Positions 47,211 through 60,294 are shown, numbered from the stretch's first letter. The stretch: DNA of 64,000 bases from Hippophae tibetana (GCA_037013495.1 CM072806.1:48697814-48761813); one strand, 5' to 3'. Notes: a model not told the origin generated them from the letters alone. Program-made: numbers and translations.

Positions 47211-48397
47211 CTTACAAAAACTTTCAAAATAGAGTTTCACTCTAACTATCGAACGACTATACCAACAAATAAAACAGTACTACTCTAAATCAAATCAGAT
47301 AATTAAACCTTAAAATCTAATTTTCAGATTTAAGATTGTAATGAAAAATAATATATTTCTCTCTAATATCTTTAATATAAAATCTTGAATAAAAACAAAA
47401 TCAATTTATTTTATGCAGATGTTTTACCTATTTAATATTTTGCAAGTATAAAAACGTTATCATTATATCATATTTACAAACAGTCAATCATGCTAAATTT
47501 AATCACAGATAAATTAAATATAACATATAAGAATAAAACATATAAAAAGATAACTATAAAAAATCCATTAAAATAATACCTTAAACGAATCCTTACAACA
47601 GTTGGATGTTAATTTTTTCGTTGGAAAACTTTCAAATGAATTTGGATCTTCGCTTATTAAATCAAAAACTAAAAAAATCTATAAAAACATAGCTAGTTCT
47701 TCTAAAAAAGAGAAGAACTTAAAAATTAAAAACTAAAAAAAATGAAGTCTTTCTTGAGAGAGAAAGAAAGTGCTTAGAAAATTGTGTGTTTTACAATGGG
47801 GGAAGATAGTCCTTTTATAGATGAAGAAAAGGCCCAGGGGGGGGATATTTCAAAATTTGAATTTGGACGCATTTGGACAGGTTGGCACGCATATGGGGTG
47901 CAAAAATCTCTATAGACAGGCGATTGGTGCTTGTGGGAGCGTGTTGGACACGGTGCGGGTGGGATGCTGCGCTTGGCACTCAGCATAGATGGATTGTTGC
48001 ATATGGGACTCAACACAGATGGGTTGGTGCGCGCAGGACTCAGTAGGATTTGGCGGTTGTGTGTGCTGGTAGGAATAGGCAGTTGTGCATGCTGGAGCAC
48101 GCGGGACTCGGCACAGATCAATTGCTGCACACAGGATTTTGACCATTTTGACCCATTTTGTCCAAATTTTTTCCCATCGTTTTTAATTTTCCTCATTTCT
48201 TTTCTCAATATATTTGTGATGTATTGCCTCTAATATTTTTCTTCGTGTCTTTAAGTTATTTTTGAACAAAAATACCTAAAAAATAATAAAAATACTCGTG
48301 ATTCCGAAAATATAAATTTATATAAAAATATAAATCTTTTTAATCAATTAAAGTACATTAAATCATGATAATTTTAGTGTTTTTTAAGCACTCATCA
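47211..48397 (-). mobile_element. Truncated 3' LTR of Athila element (copy D)
   Basis: Minus strand starts TGATGAGTGCTTAAAAAACA at 48397 and follows the same LTR family as 59900-62213, with a TATA box CTATAAAAGG at about 47813-47822. The last third of the LTR (its 3' end) is missing at 47211, so no target duplication can be tested here. 47975-48140 holds GC-rich repeats of about 30 bp (GATGGGTTGGTGCGCGCAGG, ACTC..., GGAGCACGCGGGACTCGG). Confidence 0.75.
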
Positions 48398-50067
48398 CAA
48401 CCCTTAACTAGTTTCTTACTAGTCGCTTAGCAAGAGAAGCGATAAAAACTAAAAATTAAATTATCCTAAATCACTTCTATGGATTGACATGGTTGTATTT
48501 ATCGTATACAACAAGTCTTTAAACCCCTAGGTTGCCCTAGTGGATGAGTTTAAGTCTTGTGCGGGTTTTCAGAAATGATACCCACAAACATTAACAAAAA
48601 AATGAAAACAAAATAAAATAAATAAAATAAGAAGTTAACTAAAATTTGAAATAAAGTAAAAAGACTAATAAAATAAAGAAAAGAAATACAAAAAATATAT
48701 CATGCTTATAATCTCTTTTAAATTTCATAATTAAAATCTTAAGCACAGATTATTTCAACTTCCTAAACATTCATGATTTATTATAATAATTAGTTGAAAA
48801 TCATTTTCATATTTCATATAAAAAATGTATCATTTTAATTTAACCAAAACTTAGTGTGAGGAAACCGAATTCACTTTCACTTTATTTCTCACAAGTCAAT
48901 ACTCTCAAAAATACTGAATCCTATGGGTTCAAGCACTCATATTATTTTATATGTGAAAGAGTTGATGTATAAAAATGAACTAATATGTTCGCATATGTAT
49001 AAAGAAGAAAACCTCAAAGTGTTATTTTAACGTTAATCTCATGAAATGAATCAAATGTAAGGATTCATAAAATATTATACATTACTTTCATGCATCAATC
49101 AAATTCATCAAATAAAACTACCAAGTATTAGAAAATTTAGGAAAACACAACGATTTCTTAGGAAAAACTTCCTATATTTTCATTTGTATTAAATCATTTC
49201 TCACAACTGTTTAGGCTTTTTTTGGGTCATAGTATATAGATTATACTATTCATTTTTCTCTCTTTCTTTCTATTTTTTTCTTTCTCCTATATTCTCTTTT
49301 TTTATAGAAGAATCCATTTTTTAGAAAGTGAACCCATGTACAAATTGTACCATTTTTTATATGATAAGGTAATTGATTAATATTTGGATTTTTTTTGTAT
49401 TTGTATAGGTAACCCATGATATATCTTTTTTTTAATAAAAGTCATGCATAAATGAAGAAAGACACATGCTAACAATTTCTACTTAAATCATTTAATCTAA
49501 GTAAATGAAAAATAAATATATAACACTTTATTAAGATGTAAAAATCCAGACATTCAATGTTAAATCCTATAGAGATCATCTAATAATTTTAAAAAAATAA
49601 GAAAAGTGTTTAGAGTAGAAAAAATAATATTTATCACTCAAAATAAAAGATAATGGGCTCAAATTATATCTCACAAGGGTAGTCTATTATTTGATTCCTA
49701 AACACCAATTTTTGGTTTAATATAATTTCCACACCTTATCAATAAATACTAGTCACGACAAAAACTAACTAATTACCATATACTCCATTATATGTTTTCA
49801 AAAATTAATCTAACAATGCAAAAGACATAATTTTTTGTAAATTTTTTTAAACTAATCCTAAAATTCTAAAAATCCATACTAAGAAAATAAACACAATAAA
49901 AATTTTAAAATTGTTAAATTTTTTGAAATTAAGCATGGTAACTTTTCACCACCCCCAACATAGAACTTACATTGTCCTCAATGTAACAATTGCAAATTAA
50001 AGACAAAGAGAAAAGAGAAGAAAAGTTACCTATTTTCTAAGAATGTTAAGTAGTGATGGAAAATTAC
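48398..50067 (-). other. 3' non-coding region of Athila element
   Basis: AT-rich with no coding frame. At 49946-49985 the minus strand contains TTGAGGACAATGTAAGTTCT then ATGTTGGGGGTGGTG, the signature that follows pol in Athila-type elements before the long 3' untranslated region. This ties the segment to the pol genes further right, across the inserted LTR. Confidence 0.6.
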
Positions 50068-51882
50068 AGGTGAGTACTCAAAAAGCACTAAATTTACCAT
50101 GATTTTATGCACATTAATTGATTAAAAATATATATATTTATATGATTTTATCATATATTTATATAAATTTGTCTTTTTGGAATCATGGGTATTTTTATTG
50201 TTTTTCAGGTATTTTCGCTTAAAAACGTAATTTAAAGACTCAAAGAGGAATACTGGAGGCAATACATCACAAATATATTCAAAAATAAATTAGGAAAAAT
50301 CAACAAATATGGAAAAATTGGACAAAATGGATCAAAAATGTCAAAAAAAAGGAAATCGCGCACACAGCCGTTGCAGCACGCCCAGTCCTGTGCGCACTGC
50401 ACTTCCTGCCCGTACGCACTTCACGCGCCCTTGCTATTTTCCGCGCGTGCCGCTTCCATCTACACACCAATACGTGCGCAGCAGCCCCACGTCATGCTGA
50501 CATCATCAAATGACATCATCATTCACTACTCTGTGTTTCCACCATTTTTTATCATTTTTTCACCCATTTTTTCTTCCCATCCTCACCTATAAATACCCTT
50601 ATTCTCTTCATAAATAAATACACCTCAAAACACATCTTCTCTTCTCTTTCTTTCTCTCATTTCTTAGTTTTTAAGCTTTTCTTAGTTTTTAGCTTTTCTT
50701 AGTTAGTTTCTCTTAGTTTTAGAGTTCTTCTCTTTTTGAGAAAAACTAGTTATGTTTTTGTAATTTATTTGCTTTTCGATTCAATAAATGGGAGTGCAAA
50801 TTTCGTTTGGAGGTTTTCTAGCAACGGGAATAACATTGAAGTACTGTAAGGATTTTATTTTCTTTACAATTATTTTTTATGCTTTATTCTTATATGTTAT
50901 ATTTAATTTGTCTGTGATTAAATTTAACATTGATGGCTGTTTGTAAACATGATATAATAATAACGTTGTTATGCTTGCGAAATATTAAATAGGTAAAAAT
51001 CTCTAAAATGAATTGATTTTATTTTTATTCAAGATTTTATATTAAGAATGTTAGAGAGAAATATATTATTTTTCATTACAAACTTAAATTTGAAAATTAG
51101 ATTTTAAGGTTTAGTTATCCGGTCTAATTTAGAGTAGTGTTATTTTATTTGTTGGTACAATCGTCCGGTAGTTAGAGTGAAGCTCTATTTCAAAAGTTTT
51201 TATAAGAATTATTATTTGAAAATGTATTGACAACATGTTTTCAGTAGTGGTTTTAAAACTTGAAAGTTAGTACTCAGATAATTAAATTCTTAGGTTTAAT
51301 TTGGACACATTGAATAAAGTTTAAAACTGTCTAACCCCACCAAAGGTGGCATTTAAATGGTTCATTTTCAATCTCTTAGAAAAAGGAATTAATTTAATTA
51401 ACCAAATTAGTTATCAACCCCACCCATAGGTGTTAATTGATTTGTTTAGTTAACAAAGAATATCTAACCCCACCAAAGGTGGTATTCATATAAAAAAGAG
51501 AGAATCAATAAATATCAATTTATATATTTAATAACCTAGATAATATGAGCAAGGATAATTAACTTAGTTATTATATCCATAAATACTCTACTATTATAAA
51601 TGATAAAATTTGCATAAATATTTATTGAATCTGTATCTATGTTTATTTTTATGTTATTAGATTAGAAACACAAAAACCAAACTATCGTGAGAGGATGTTT
51701 AGGATTTAATTTCGTTTTTAAAAGTTTGAATAATAAATTAAAAACCACATATATTCCTTCCTTAGATCGACCTTGGAAGTATACTTATCATTTTCTACGA
51801 AATGATTCGTGCACTTGCGAGAGTTTTATAAATATAAAACCAAAGTATTGGCAGAATCGGCAATGCCGGTTTTCACTCATCA
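50068..51882 (+). mobile_element. Athila-family LTR in opposite orientation (copy B)
   Basis: About 1.8 kb, reading plus: starts AGGTGAGTACTCAAAAAGCA and ends CGGTTTTCACTCATCA. It is close to solo LTR A (19782-21556), including TATA box CTATAAATAC at about 50588-50597, the GC-rich block 50350-50500 and the CCACCAAAGGTGG motifs near 51337 and 51470. It lies inside the 3' region of the minus-strand Athila element but points the other way. No internal sequence is attached, so it is most likely a solo LTR; the flanks (ATTAC and ATGCA) do not give a clear target duplication. Confidence 0.75.
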
Positions 51883-52157
51883 ATGCATCCATCATGTTCA
51901 TCATTAAAGTTTACATAGACAGATCACCGTGAACTGCTAATATCTCAACAAATAATTTTAGTTTTAACAATTCTAAAATTATTCACATGCAATTAAACTA
52001 AAATAAGCAAAAGAAATTAAATAAACAAAACAAATAAAAGAAAATTACCTAAAATGATGGTTTGTCTCCCATCCAATGCTTAGTTTAACGTCTTAGTAGA
52101 ACGCATCATCATAGTGTTGATGATCAATTTATCAATATGGAATCAACATTAGTCATG

Positions 52158-53261
52158 TTATTTTCTCCTTCTAAATAAGGCTTTACACGGTGCCCATTGA
52201 CTTTGAAAGTTATTTGTCTTTGGATTCAATAACTTTATTGCTCCATGCGAAAAAACTTGGACAATTGTGTAAGGTCCATCCCATATTGATCTCAATTTTT
52301 TTGGAAACAATCTTAGATGAGAGTTAAATAAAATAACTTTCATTCCAGAAAGAAAGGACTTAGGAACTAGCCTATTGTCATGATAGCATTTAGTATGCTC
52401 TTTGTCTAATTTTGTATTTTCATAGGCCTCGTCCCTAATCTCTTCCAAATCCTTAAGATGGAGCAATCGTTTTTATCTCGCTTTATCTAAATCCATGTTC
52501 AGCTCTTTAATTACCCAATAAGCCTTGTGTTCGAGTTCAACGGGAAGGTGGCACACTTTTCCAAAGATTAACTGGTAAGGGCTCATCCAAATAGGTGTTT
52601 TATAAGTTGTGCGGTATGCCCATAAGGCATCATTCAACTTAATTTCCTAGTCCTTTCTTGAAGAATGCACGGTGTGTTCCAAAATTCCCTTGATTTTCCT
52701 ATTACTTACTTCCACTATACTGGAAGTTTGAGGATGATATGAAGTAGCTACTCAACGTGTTATGTTGTACTTTTTCAGTACTACATCAAAGATTTTGTTG
52801 CAAAAATGGCTACCTCAATCACTTATTATAGTTCTAAGTGTTTCGAACCTGCTATATATTGAATCCTTCAAGAATTTTACAACAAAATTAGCATCATTGG
52901 TTTTAGTGGGGATTGCTTCTACCCACTTGGATACATAATCCACAGTAACCAAAATATATTGAAAACCATTGGATAAGGGAAAATGACCCATAAAGTTAAT
53001 CCCTCACACATCAAAGAGTTCAAAAACTAAATTAGATGTCAAAGACATTTCATCTCTTTTGCTTTTGTTGCCTATTCTTTGACATCTATCACATTATGCA
53101 CAAAACATATGAGCATCTTTAAAAAGAGTGGGCTAAAAGAATCTGGAATGTAATATCTTATGGGTTGTCTTTTCACCACAAAAATGGCCCCCACAATGAA
53201 GTTCATGACAAAAATTCAATATGCTCTTATGTTCTTCTTCTAGTACACATCTCCAGATGAC
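52158..53261 (-). pseudogene. Athila-lineage integrase
   Basis: Minus strand, with several stops: MGHFPLSNGFQYILVTVDYV, SKWVEAIPTKTNDANFVVKF, FETLRTIISD-stop-[44 protein letters not shown] and [19 protein letters not shown]. The final part, 52158-52466, is open: DEAYENTKLDKEHTKCYHDN, PKKLRSIWDGPYTIVQVFSH. The first two catalytic Asp can be placed (TVDYVSKW, ISD). The third carboxylate is kept as Glu in IVEVSN. Family assignment rests on order and on the LRSxWxGP(Y/F)xIxxVFxHGA tail of Athila-type elements. Confidence 0.8.
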
Positions 53262-53846
53262 TTAATCTTGACCAATCTTGTATAAATAAGGATCATCCCA
53301 AAAATAGTCTTTGATAGTTTTAAAGAACCTTTCATTGTCCTGATATAAAGTGTTATGTCTCAAAACACCAGTGGTAAGATAGTTTACAATATCAGCATAC
53401 CATAGGTTTGGACCTATTGAAAATAACTGCTCATCAGGAAAGGTTTCAAGTATATCTTTATTATTCTCACCCTTAAGAGAATTGAAGTCAGAAATCAACC
53501 TAGATAAGTGGTCAGCTACTAAGTTTTCCCTGCCTTTATTATCCTTCATTTCTAGGTCAAATTCTTGTAATAGTAAGACCCACTTAATTAATCTTGGCTT
53601 GGCATTTGGTTTACTTAATAGGTATCTTAAAGCAGCATAATCAGAATGCACAATCACTTTAAATCCTACTAAATAAGATCTGAATTTGTCTAAAGAAAAT
53701 ACTATGGCCAAGAATTCCTTTTTAGTGGTGGTATAATTCATCTGGGCATCATTGAGTGTTTTGTTAGCATAATAGATGACATGCAACCACTTATCCACTC
53801 TCTGTCCCAAGACTACTCCGATAGCATAATTGGAAGCATCACACAT
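53262..53846 (-). pseudogene. Athila-lineage RNase H
   Basis: An open stretch of 194 codons: MCDASNYAIGVVLGQR (first catalytic Asp), NYTTTKKEFLAIVFSLDKFR (Glu), VIVHSDYAALRYLLSK (Asp) and GRENLVADHLSRL, all normal for Gypsy RNase H. It continues towards the integrase zinc-binding region (FFKTIKDYFWDDPYLYKIGQ). It is the best preserved part of this element. Confidence 0.87.
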
Positions 53847-53988
53847 TATTTCAAAGGGTAAAGACCAGTTTGGTGCATAATAATAAGGGCGGATGTTAGT
53901 TTCTCTTTCAAGGTATTAAAGGCAATAAGGAAGTCATCATTGAAATCAAAATAAACATATTTTGATAACAGGTTACATAAGGGACGAC

Positions 53989-54903
53989 TTATTTTAGAGA
54001 AATCTTTAATAAATTGTCTAAAAATCCTACATGTCCTAAGAAGCTTCTTATCCCCTTAACAGATGTATGAGGAGATAATTTGGAAATCAGTTCAACTTTT
54101 GCCTTATCAACTTCAATACCTCTGTTTGAAATAATATATCTTAACACTATCACTCGTTGAACCATAAAATGACTTTTCTCCCAACTAAGGCTTATATTGC
54201 ATTCAATGCATCTTTCTAAAACCAAAGTCAATTTATGTAAACAATCATCAAATGAGTTTCCAAATATAGAGAAATTGTCCATGAAAACCTAATTGAATTT
54301 TTTCACCATGTCCAAAAAGATAGACATCATACATCTCTGGAACGTGGCAAATGCATTGCATAACCAAAATGGCATTATTTGAAAAGCAAATGTCCCAAAA
54401 GGACATGTAAATGTGGTATTTTCCTGATCTTTAGATGTTATGGGTACTTGATAATATCTAGACAATCCATCTAGAAAACAATAAAATTCTTGCCTAGCAA
54501 ATCTTTCCAACATTTGATCAATAAATGGAAGTGGAAAGTGATCATTTTTAGTATATAAATTCAGTTTTCTGAAATCTATACACATCTTCCATCCAATGAT
54601 TATTCTAGTAGGCACTAATTCACTTTTGTCATTTTTAACACCTGTTATCCTAGATTTCTTAGGTACCATATGCATTGGACTAATCCACTTACTATCGATA
54701 ATAGGGTAGATAATTCCTTCTTCTAATAATTTAAGAATTTCTTTCTTAATTACCTCTTGCATTTTTGGGTTTAGTCTTCTTTGGACCTCTCGTACAGGTT
54801 TAGCACCATTCTCCAAATTGATCTTATGCATACACATGGTAGGACTAATGCCTCTTATATCCCTGATACTCCAACCTATGGCTTTCTTAAACTTCTTAAG
54901 CAC
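53989..54903 (-). pseudogene. Athila-lineage reverse transcriptase
   Basis: 54289-54903 is open for 204 codons: INLENGAKPVREVQRRLNPK, EEGIIYPIIDSKWISPMHMV, WKMCIDFRKLN, FPLPFIDQMLERFA and PFGTFAFQIMPFWLCNAFAT. After one stop, 53989-54282 gives VFMDNFSIFGNSFDDCLHKL, LSWEKSHFMVQRVIVLRYII and IRSFLGHVGF. The catalytic box normally reads F-M-D-D; here it is F-M-D-N, and a stop replaces the residue just before Val. It cannot be active. Confidence 0.88.
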
Positions 54904-55329
54904 TTTTATAGGTTCTTTTTCTTAAGTTTTGGTCAATGTTGAAGAAATTATTGTTGGATAAGTTTCTCCTTCTCCTAGAAACACGTATTTTAAGTGCTTA
55001 GGTAAGTCTTTAAGTTAAAGTTTAGGTGGATTGACCTCTTTACTAGATGGGGAACTGGGTAGATTTAAGAGTGTACTATATTTTGTCATTAGTTCATCTC
55101 TATCTAGTTGTTCAAGGTACCATTTAGTTTCCATATCTAAATATTCTTCAACCTCTTTAAGTGTAAGAACAATTTCAAACTTTTCTTTTATTATGGTTCA
55201 GGAAAAGGTGCTTTGGACAAGATTATCCAAAGGGTCAACATCGAATATTTTATTGATGGTAGAAATAGAAGGAAAAAGTGAAGAATCAAAAACTTTAAAA
55301 TGAATAGTATCTCCTAAGACTGTCATTGT

Positions 55330-55860
55330 CAAATTTCCATCTTGAACATCAATAATAGTCTTGGTAGTTTCCATAAATGGTCTACCAAGTAGTATTATGT
55401 GCTCTCTTCACAAAGTCTACAGGTATTATTAGTTTGTCTACTTGTACCAATAACTCCTCAACTATTCCCTTTGGATACTTAAGAGATCTATCTGCAAGTT
55501 AAAAGGACATAGTTATTGGTTTTAAATATTCTAAATCAAGTTGTAAGAATATAGAGTAGGGAATTAAGTTTATGCTAAGACCTAAATCAAGCATTGCTTT
55601 AGTGACCTTCATATCCCCCATAGTTATATTTATGATAAAACTTCCAGGGTCTTTCAACTTAGGGAGAAGTCGATGCTGAAGTACAACATTAGAAATTTTT
55701 GATACTACTACTCACTCATTAAGTTCATATCTCCTTTTCTTAGTGTTCAACTCTTTGAAAAACTTAGCATATGAGGGCACATTCATTATCACTTCTAATA
55801 ATGGTAAATTGATATTTACTTTAGAAAGCATATTAAAAAGATCATAGAATTGCTTAACTT
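55330..55860 (-). pseudogene. Athila-lineage aspartic protease
   Basis: Minus strand reads NPGSFIINITMGDMKVTKAM, LDLGLSINLIPYSIFLQLDL, with stops later. It matches the Athila protease (LxDLGASINLMP); the motif D-L-G is kept while Ala is Leu. The segment from here to 54904 is the protease-RT linker with many stops. Confidence 0.72.
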
Positions 55861-57300
55861 ATTTGTATTCTTTCTGCCGGTGTGAAAAAGGTACTTGTAG
55901 CTGGTGTGGTTCTATTTTCTTTTGAATTTTGAGGATGCCAGATGACTCCCCAATGAGGTTTTCCGAAGGTTTGTCAAGTTTAGCACTTGTCTCTCCTTTT
56001 TGTGAGACTAGAATTTTACCTTCTTTGTTACTTGAACTACAAGGTAGATCTTTAGATATTTTAGGCAAACTATTATTGACTACCTTACCACTTCGAAGGG
56101 TTATTACATCATTTTCTTGTTCGGGTTGACTGAGAGACTTTCCTAGTTCTTGCCTTTGCATTTGTTCTTCTAGCTACCCAACTTTAGTTTCAATCCTTTT
56201 AATTGAAGCCTCTATAGTGCTCAACCTTTGATTATTCATCAATTGGTTGTCGTGACTAACTTGAATAAAAAATTGTATCCTCTAAGGTTGGCTTAAAATA
56301 TTGATTTGGTGGATAAGAAAGGTTTTTACATGGCCTTAGTGTTTGACATTGGGTGTAGGCTTGGAAATTGTTTGGTGTCCAATGATGTTTAGGGTGATTA
56401 TTGGTGTTTGGATGATACCTTTGAAAGGAATTGACTTCCTCTATGGAATCCATGCTAGAATCACAAGTATATGAACAATTACGAGTATCATGCCCAATTG
56501 AAAAACACACTTCACACACCTCTTAATTTGGCATTTGGTGGGTAGTGAGAAGTTGCACTTGCTTAGTCAATTCCGCAAGTTGCAAGGTTATTTCATTACT
56601 AGAGTCAACTTCATTGACTCCTGCTTTTTTTTCTCCTAGTGCTTTTTTGTTTGGAATTAGAACCCAAGAGCTCATAGAGACTATAGGTTAACTATGCGGT
56701 CTTTTCTCCCATAGCTCCTCCAGCAACATTATCAACCATATATTGACTCTGTAGTGTTAATCCATCATAAAAGAATTGGTTCTGTATCTATAATGGAAAT
56801 CTATAATAAGGACATTGAATGAAAAGAATTTTGAATCTTTCCCAAGCTTCATGAAAGGGATTTTCTTCCATTTGAGAAAACATTGCTATCTTCTTTCTTA
56901 GATCAATAGTATTTTGATGGGAATAGAACCTACCCATAAACTTTTCATAGATTACCTCTAAAGTTATTAAAGAACCTGACTGTAGAGTAATGAACCATGA
57001 CCAAGCTTTATCCTTGAGGGTGTAAGAAAAACACCTCATCCTAAGCTGGACTTCATCAATTCTCTACAATGGAAAGGTTTGAATAATAGCATAGAATTTT
57101 CTAATAAAATGCAAAGGGTCTTCATTAGGGATATCGTAAAAGGAAGGCAAAAAATAATAATGAATATTTTTCAACTCATAGTTCCTTGTAGTTTTATGCC
57201 AAAAGTTGCATTTCCAATGATTGGCGTTGCATAGTCCTTCATCATTTTTTGCCTATCTCCAACATCTCCAATGGCTACTTGTAGTGGAAATTGGTCCTCC
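55859..57300 (-). pseudogene. Athila gag, second copy (joined to pol)
   Basis: 56788-57039 is open and contains MRCFSYTLKDKAWSWFITLQ, FYSHQNTIDLRKKIAMFSQM and NPFHEAWERFKILFIQCPYY, the typical Gypsy gag core. 56256-56519 has the knuckle CEVCFSIGHDTRNC (C-x2-C-x4-H-x4-C kept). 55859-56161 is the polar tail before protease (VITLRSGKVVNN). Stops separate the three parts. Confidence 0.82.
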
Positions 57301-57639
57301 TCCTTTTGTGTATCTAGCTCCTAAATTGAAAAATAGTAGGCTTATCTAAGAAAAATTTCTCACTTAACAAAATGTACAGGCTTAAAGAAGACAAAAGACG
57401 TAGGGAACCTATTTTTTTTAAATCTAAGTTAATTAAGTTAAACAAAAATCTAAGTTAATTTAGTTTATGAATTAAGTTTTTTTTTGTAATGAAAAATTTA
57501 AAGAATGAACACAATTTTTGAAACAAATAAATCTCTATTATTTCATTTGAATTTTATTACACACATTCTTAAAATAAAAACAAAACAAAACAAACTAAAA
57601 GAAAGAACATACAATAATGGGTGACCTCCCACTTAGGAC

Positions 57640-59085
57640 TAAAATTTATCGTCTTCTAGTAAGATGTTTCTTGGACATTTCAGAATGACAAACTCAATGT
57701 CTCTTCTTCATTGAATTTATTTGATCCACTTTGACCATTTAGTTAGTCTTTGCTTTGTTTTTGCAAATTCTCAGCTAACTGTTCCACTTGGACTTCCACC
57801 TTTTTTATAGAAGCTTCCACAGAGTCAAACTATTGATTAGTTTTAGATTGGTTATCTCTACAAATTTGAATAAAAGAATTCAGGTTGTCCTTCAAGGTTG
57901 GTTTACTAGGAAGGCTTCTTGGAATGGGCTGGTGGAATTGTTACCCTGACTTATTTGAGCCTTAGTCGAAAGGAGAGTTGTTTTGCCTCCAAGAGAAGTT
58001 GGGATGATTCCTCTACCCAGGATTGTAGGTACTTGAATTAGGGTCAAATCTTGGTCTCTGTTGATATGCTCCCAAAACATTAACCTGATCAGGTCTAGCT
58101 AGTATTTCTCCTTGATATGGACATGCTTCAGTACCATGTCTAATGTTTCTACACAAACCCCAATGTTCATTATTGGTGTTGATTTGTGTAGTGAGAAGGG
58201 CAACTTGCTTAGTCAATTGAATAAGTTGTTATTGAACTTCATTGCTGCAATCGATTTCATGAACTCCAACTCTTCTCACTCGTGAGCTTTTCTGTTGGGA
58301 ATTCGTACCCAACATATCAAAGAGGTTGTATGTCTCTAAGGCTATCTTTTTTCCTATAGCTCCTTCAGCAGCGTTGTCGACAATGAATTCACATTACTGT
58401 GTAATTTCCATCGTAAAAGAATTGGTTCTGCAACTACAAAGGGAAACTGTGATGTGGGAATTGAGTGAGGAATAATTTAAACCTATCCCAGGCTTCGTGA
58501 AATGGTTCTCCTTCCATTTGAGAGAAAGTGGCAATCTTTGCTCTCAACTCTGATGTTTTTGGTGTGAATAGAATTTTCCCATGAATTTATTATAAGCATC
58601 CTCCCAGGTCCTCAAAGAACTTGGAGGGAGTGACATTAACTAAGCTTTCGATCTATCCTTCAAAGTGTAGGGGAAACACCTCATTCTAAGCTGATCCTCA
58701 TTTAGAATATCGAGATGGAAAGTTTGGATTGTGGCATAGAAGTCCCTAGTGAAGGAAAGAGAATCTTCATTAGGCATCCCATAGAATGAAGGAAGCATGG
58801 AAAAATGAATGTTTTTCAAGTCATAATATCAAGCAACCTCACCCAGTTGGATAGAGGTAGTTGTTGTGCCAATTATTGGCCGTGCAAAATCCTTCATATG
58901 ATTTCCTTAACATGTGGGTTTTCTCCCATTTCTATTGGTTCCAGTAGAGGATTAAGACTTAGTTTTGTGTTTGCCTCAAAAATAGGTTGATGGTCAGAAT
59001 CCAACCTTATAGACAGTTGTTTAAATTTATAAATATTATCTATATATGGTGTAAGAGGGTTTCCTAAGGATCTTCTACCATGCAT
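57640..59085 (-). pseudogene. Athila gag, first copy, followed by 3'-type sequence
   Basis: Next to the 5' LTR: 58894-59085 is open, with a gag-like N terminus (LGNPLTPYIDNIYKFKQLSI). Then stops and frameshifts over the core (about 58450-58760). 58013-58216 is open with the tail region: MTKQVALLTTQINTNNEHWG, CRNIRHGTEACPY, VNVLGAYQQRPRFDPNSSTY. Just beyond, 57605-57660 resembles 52045-52100, which lies after integrase. So a gag plus 3'-type segment sits in front of the second gag. Recombination or nested insertion are both possible. Confidence 0.7.
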
Positions 59086-59875
59086 AGACTAGTGAAAGCG
59101 TAAATTTAAAACATCTGTCAAAGGAAAAGAATAACAAAATAACTATACAAAAATAAAAAAATACTAAACAAACAAGTTAAGTTAATATCTAAGTTAAATA
59201 ACATGATCAGTATTGACCAAGAGTGCTCTCAGGAAAAAATTATGGGACAAAGGTTTCTTAAAAACCATTCTCCTACATAGAGCAACGTTCCCAAGAAAGA
59301 TTAGTGGCATTTGGCTTCCAAGAACTAGTCTTCTAGAAAAAAATCCATTAAATCATTACTTTTCATGCTATTAAAATCTAAGTTGATTAATTTTTTTTAT
59401 GATTTTTTTTACTTTTTTTTAATTTTAAATCTTAACTTTTAATTTTAAATTAATGTTTCTTGACTATTTATATTTTTTTTTGTAATTTTTTTAATTTTTT
59501 TTGTTGTAGTGTTCAAGAACAGTTAATTTTTTTTAATTTTAAATTTCAAATTAGAATTTTTCTTTTTTTTTAAATGGCACTTATCGTTTGTGAACAAGAT
59601 TTTTTTATAAATTATTTTTTTTACTTTTCAAGAACGGTTAATTTTTTTGAATTTTAAATTTCAAATTAATTTTTTTTAAATTGCAATCGTTTGTGAACAG
59701 TTTTTTTTAATTTCTTTTTGTTTTACTGTCCAAGAAAAGTTTAATTTTTGTACTATTCATTTGTGAAAAGTTTTTTTTTTGAATTTTTTTTAACTCAAAA
59801 TAAATTAAAAAAATCACAATTATTTATAACATAAAAAATTTTTAATTGATAAATAATTTCAAAAATGTTATTGTT

Positions 59876-59893
59876 TCCTTGGCAACGGTGCCA
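59876..59893 (-). other. Athila primer-binding site
   Basis: Minus strand TGGCACCGTTGCCAAGGA, two or three bases from the common plant Gypsy site TGGCGCCGTTGCCGGGGA. It begins six bases from the end of the 5' LTR. Confidence 0.85.
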
Positions 59894-60294
59894 AAAACTT
59901 GATGAGTTGCAAGATTGGCCTTACAAATATCGACCTTGCAAAAATATTTTTTGTTTTATTATTTGTATAACTCTCGCGAGTACATGAATTATTTTATAGA
60001 AAATGATAAGTATACTCCTAAGGTCGATCTAGGGAAAGAATATATGTAATTTTTAATTTATTATTCAAAATCTTAAAAAGAAATTAAATACTAAACATCC
60101 TGTCACGATATTTTGGTTAGTTTGTTTCCTAATCTAATAACATAAAAATAAACATATATATAGATTCAATAAACAATAATGTAAAATTTTATTATTCATA
60201 ATAGTGAAGTATTTAAGGATATAATAATTAAGTTAATTATGCTTGCTCATATTATTTAGGTTATTAAATAAATAAATTAATATTTGTTGATCTT

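Noticed and set aside
47774..48233. Open frames of 78-144 codons with Pro/Ser/Thr repeats
   Set aside because: Produced by the short GC-rich repeats in LTR copy D, open on both strands, and not conserved in copies A and B.
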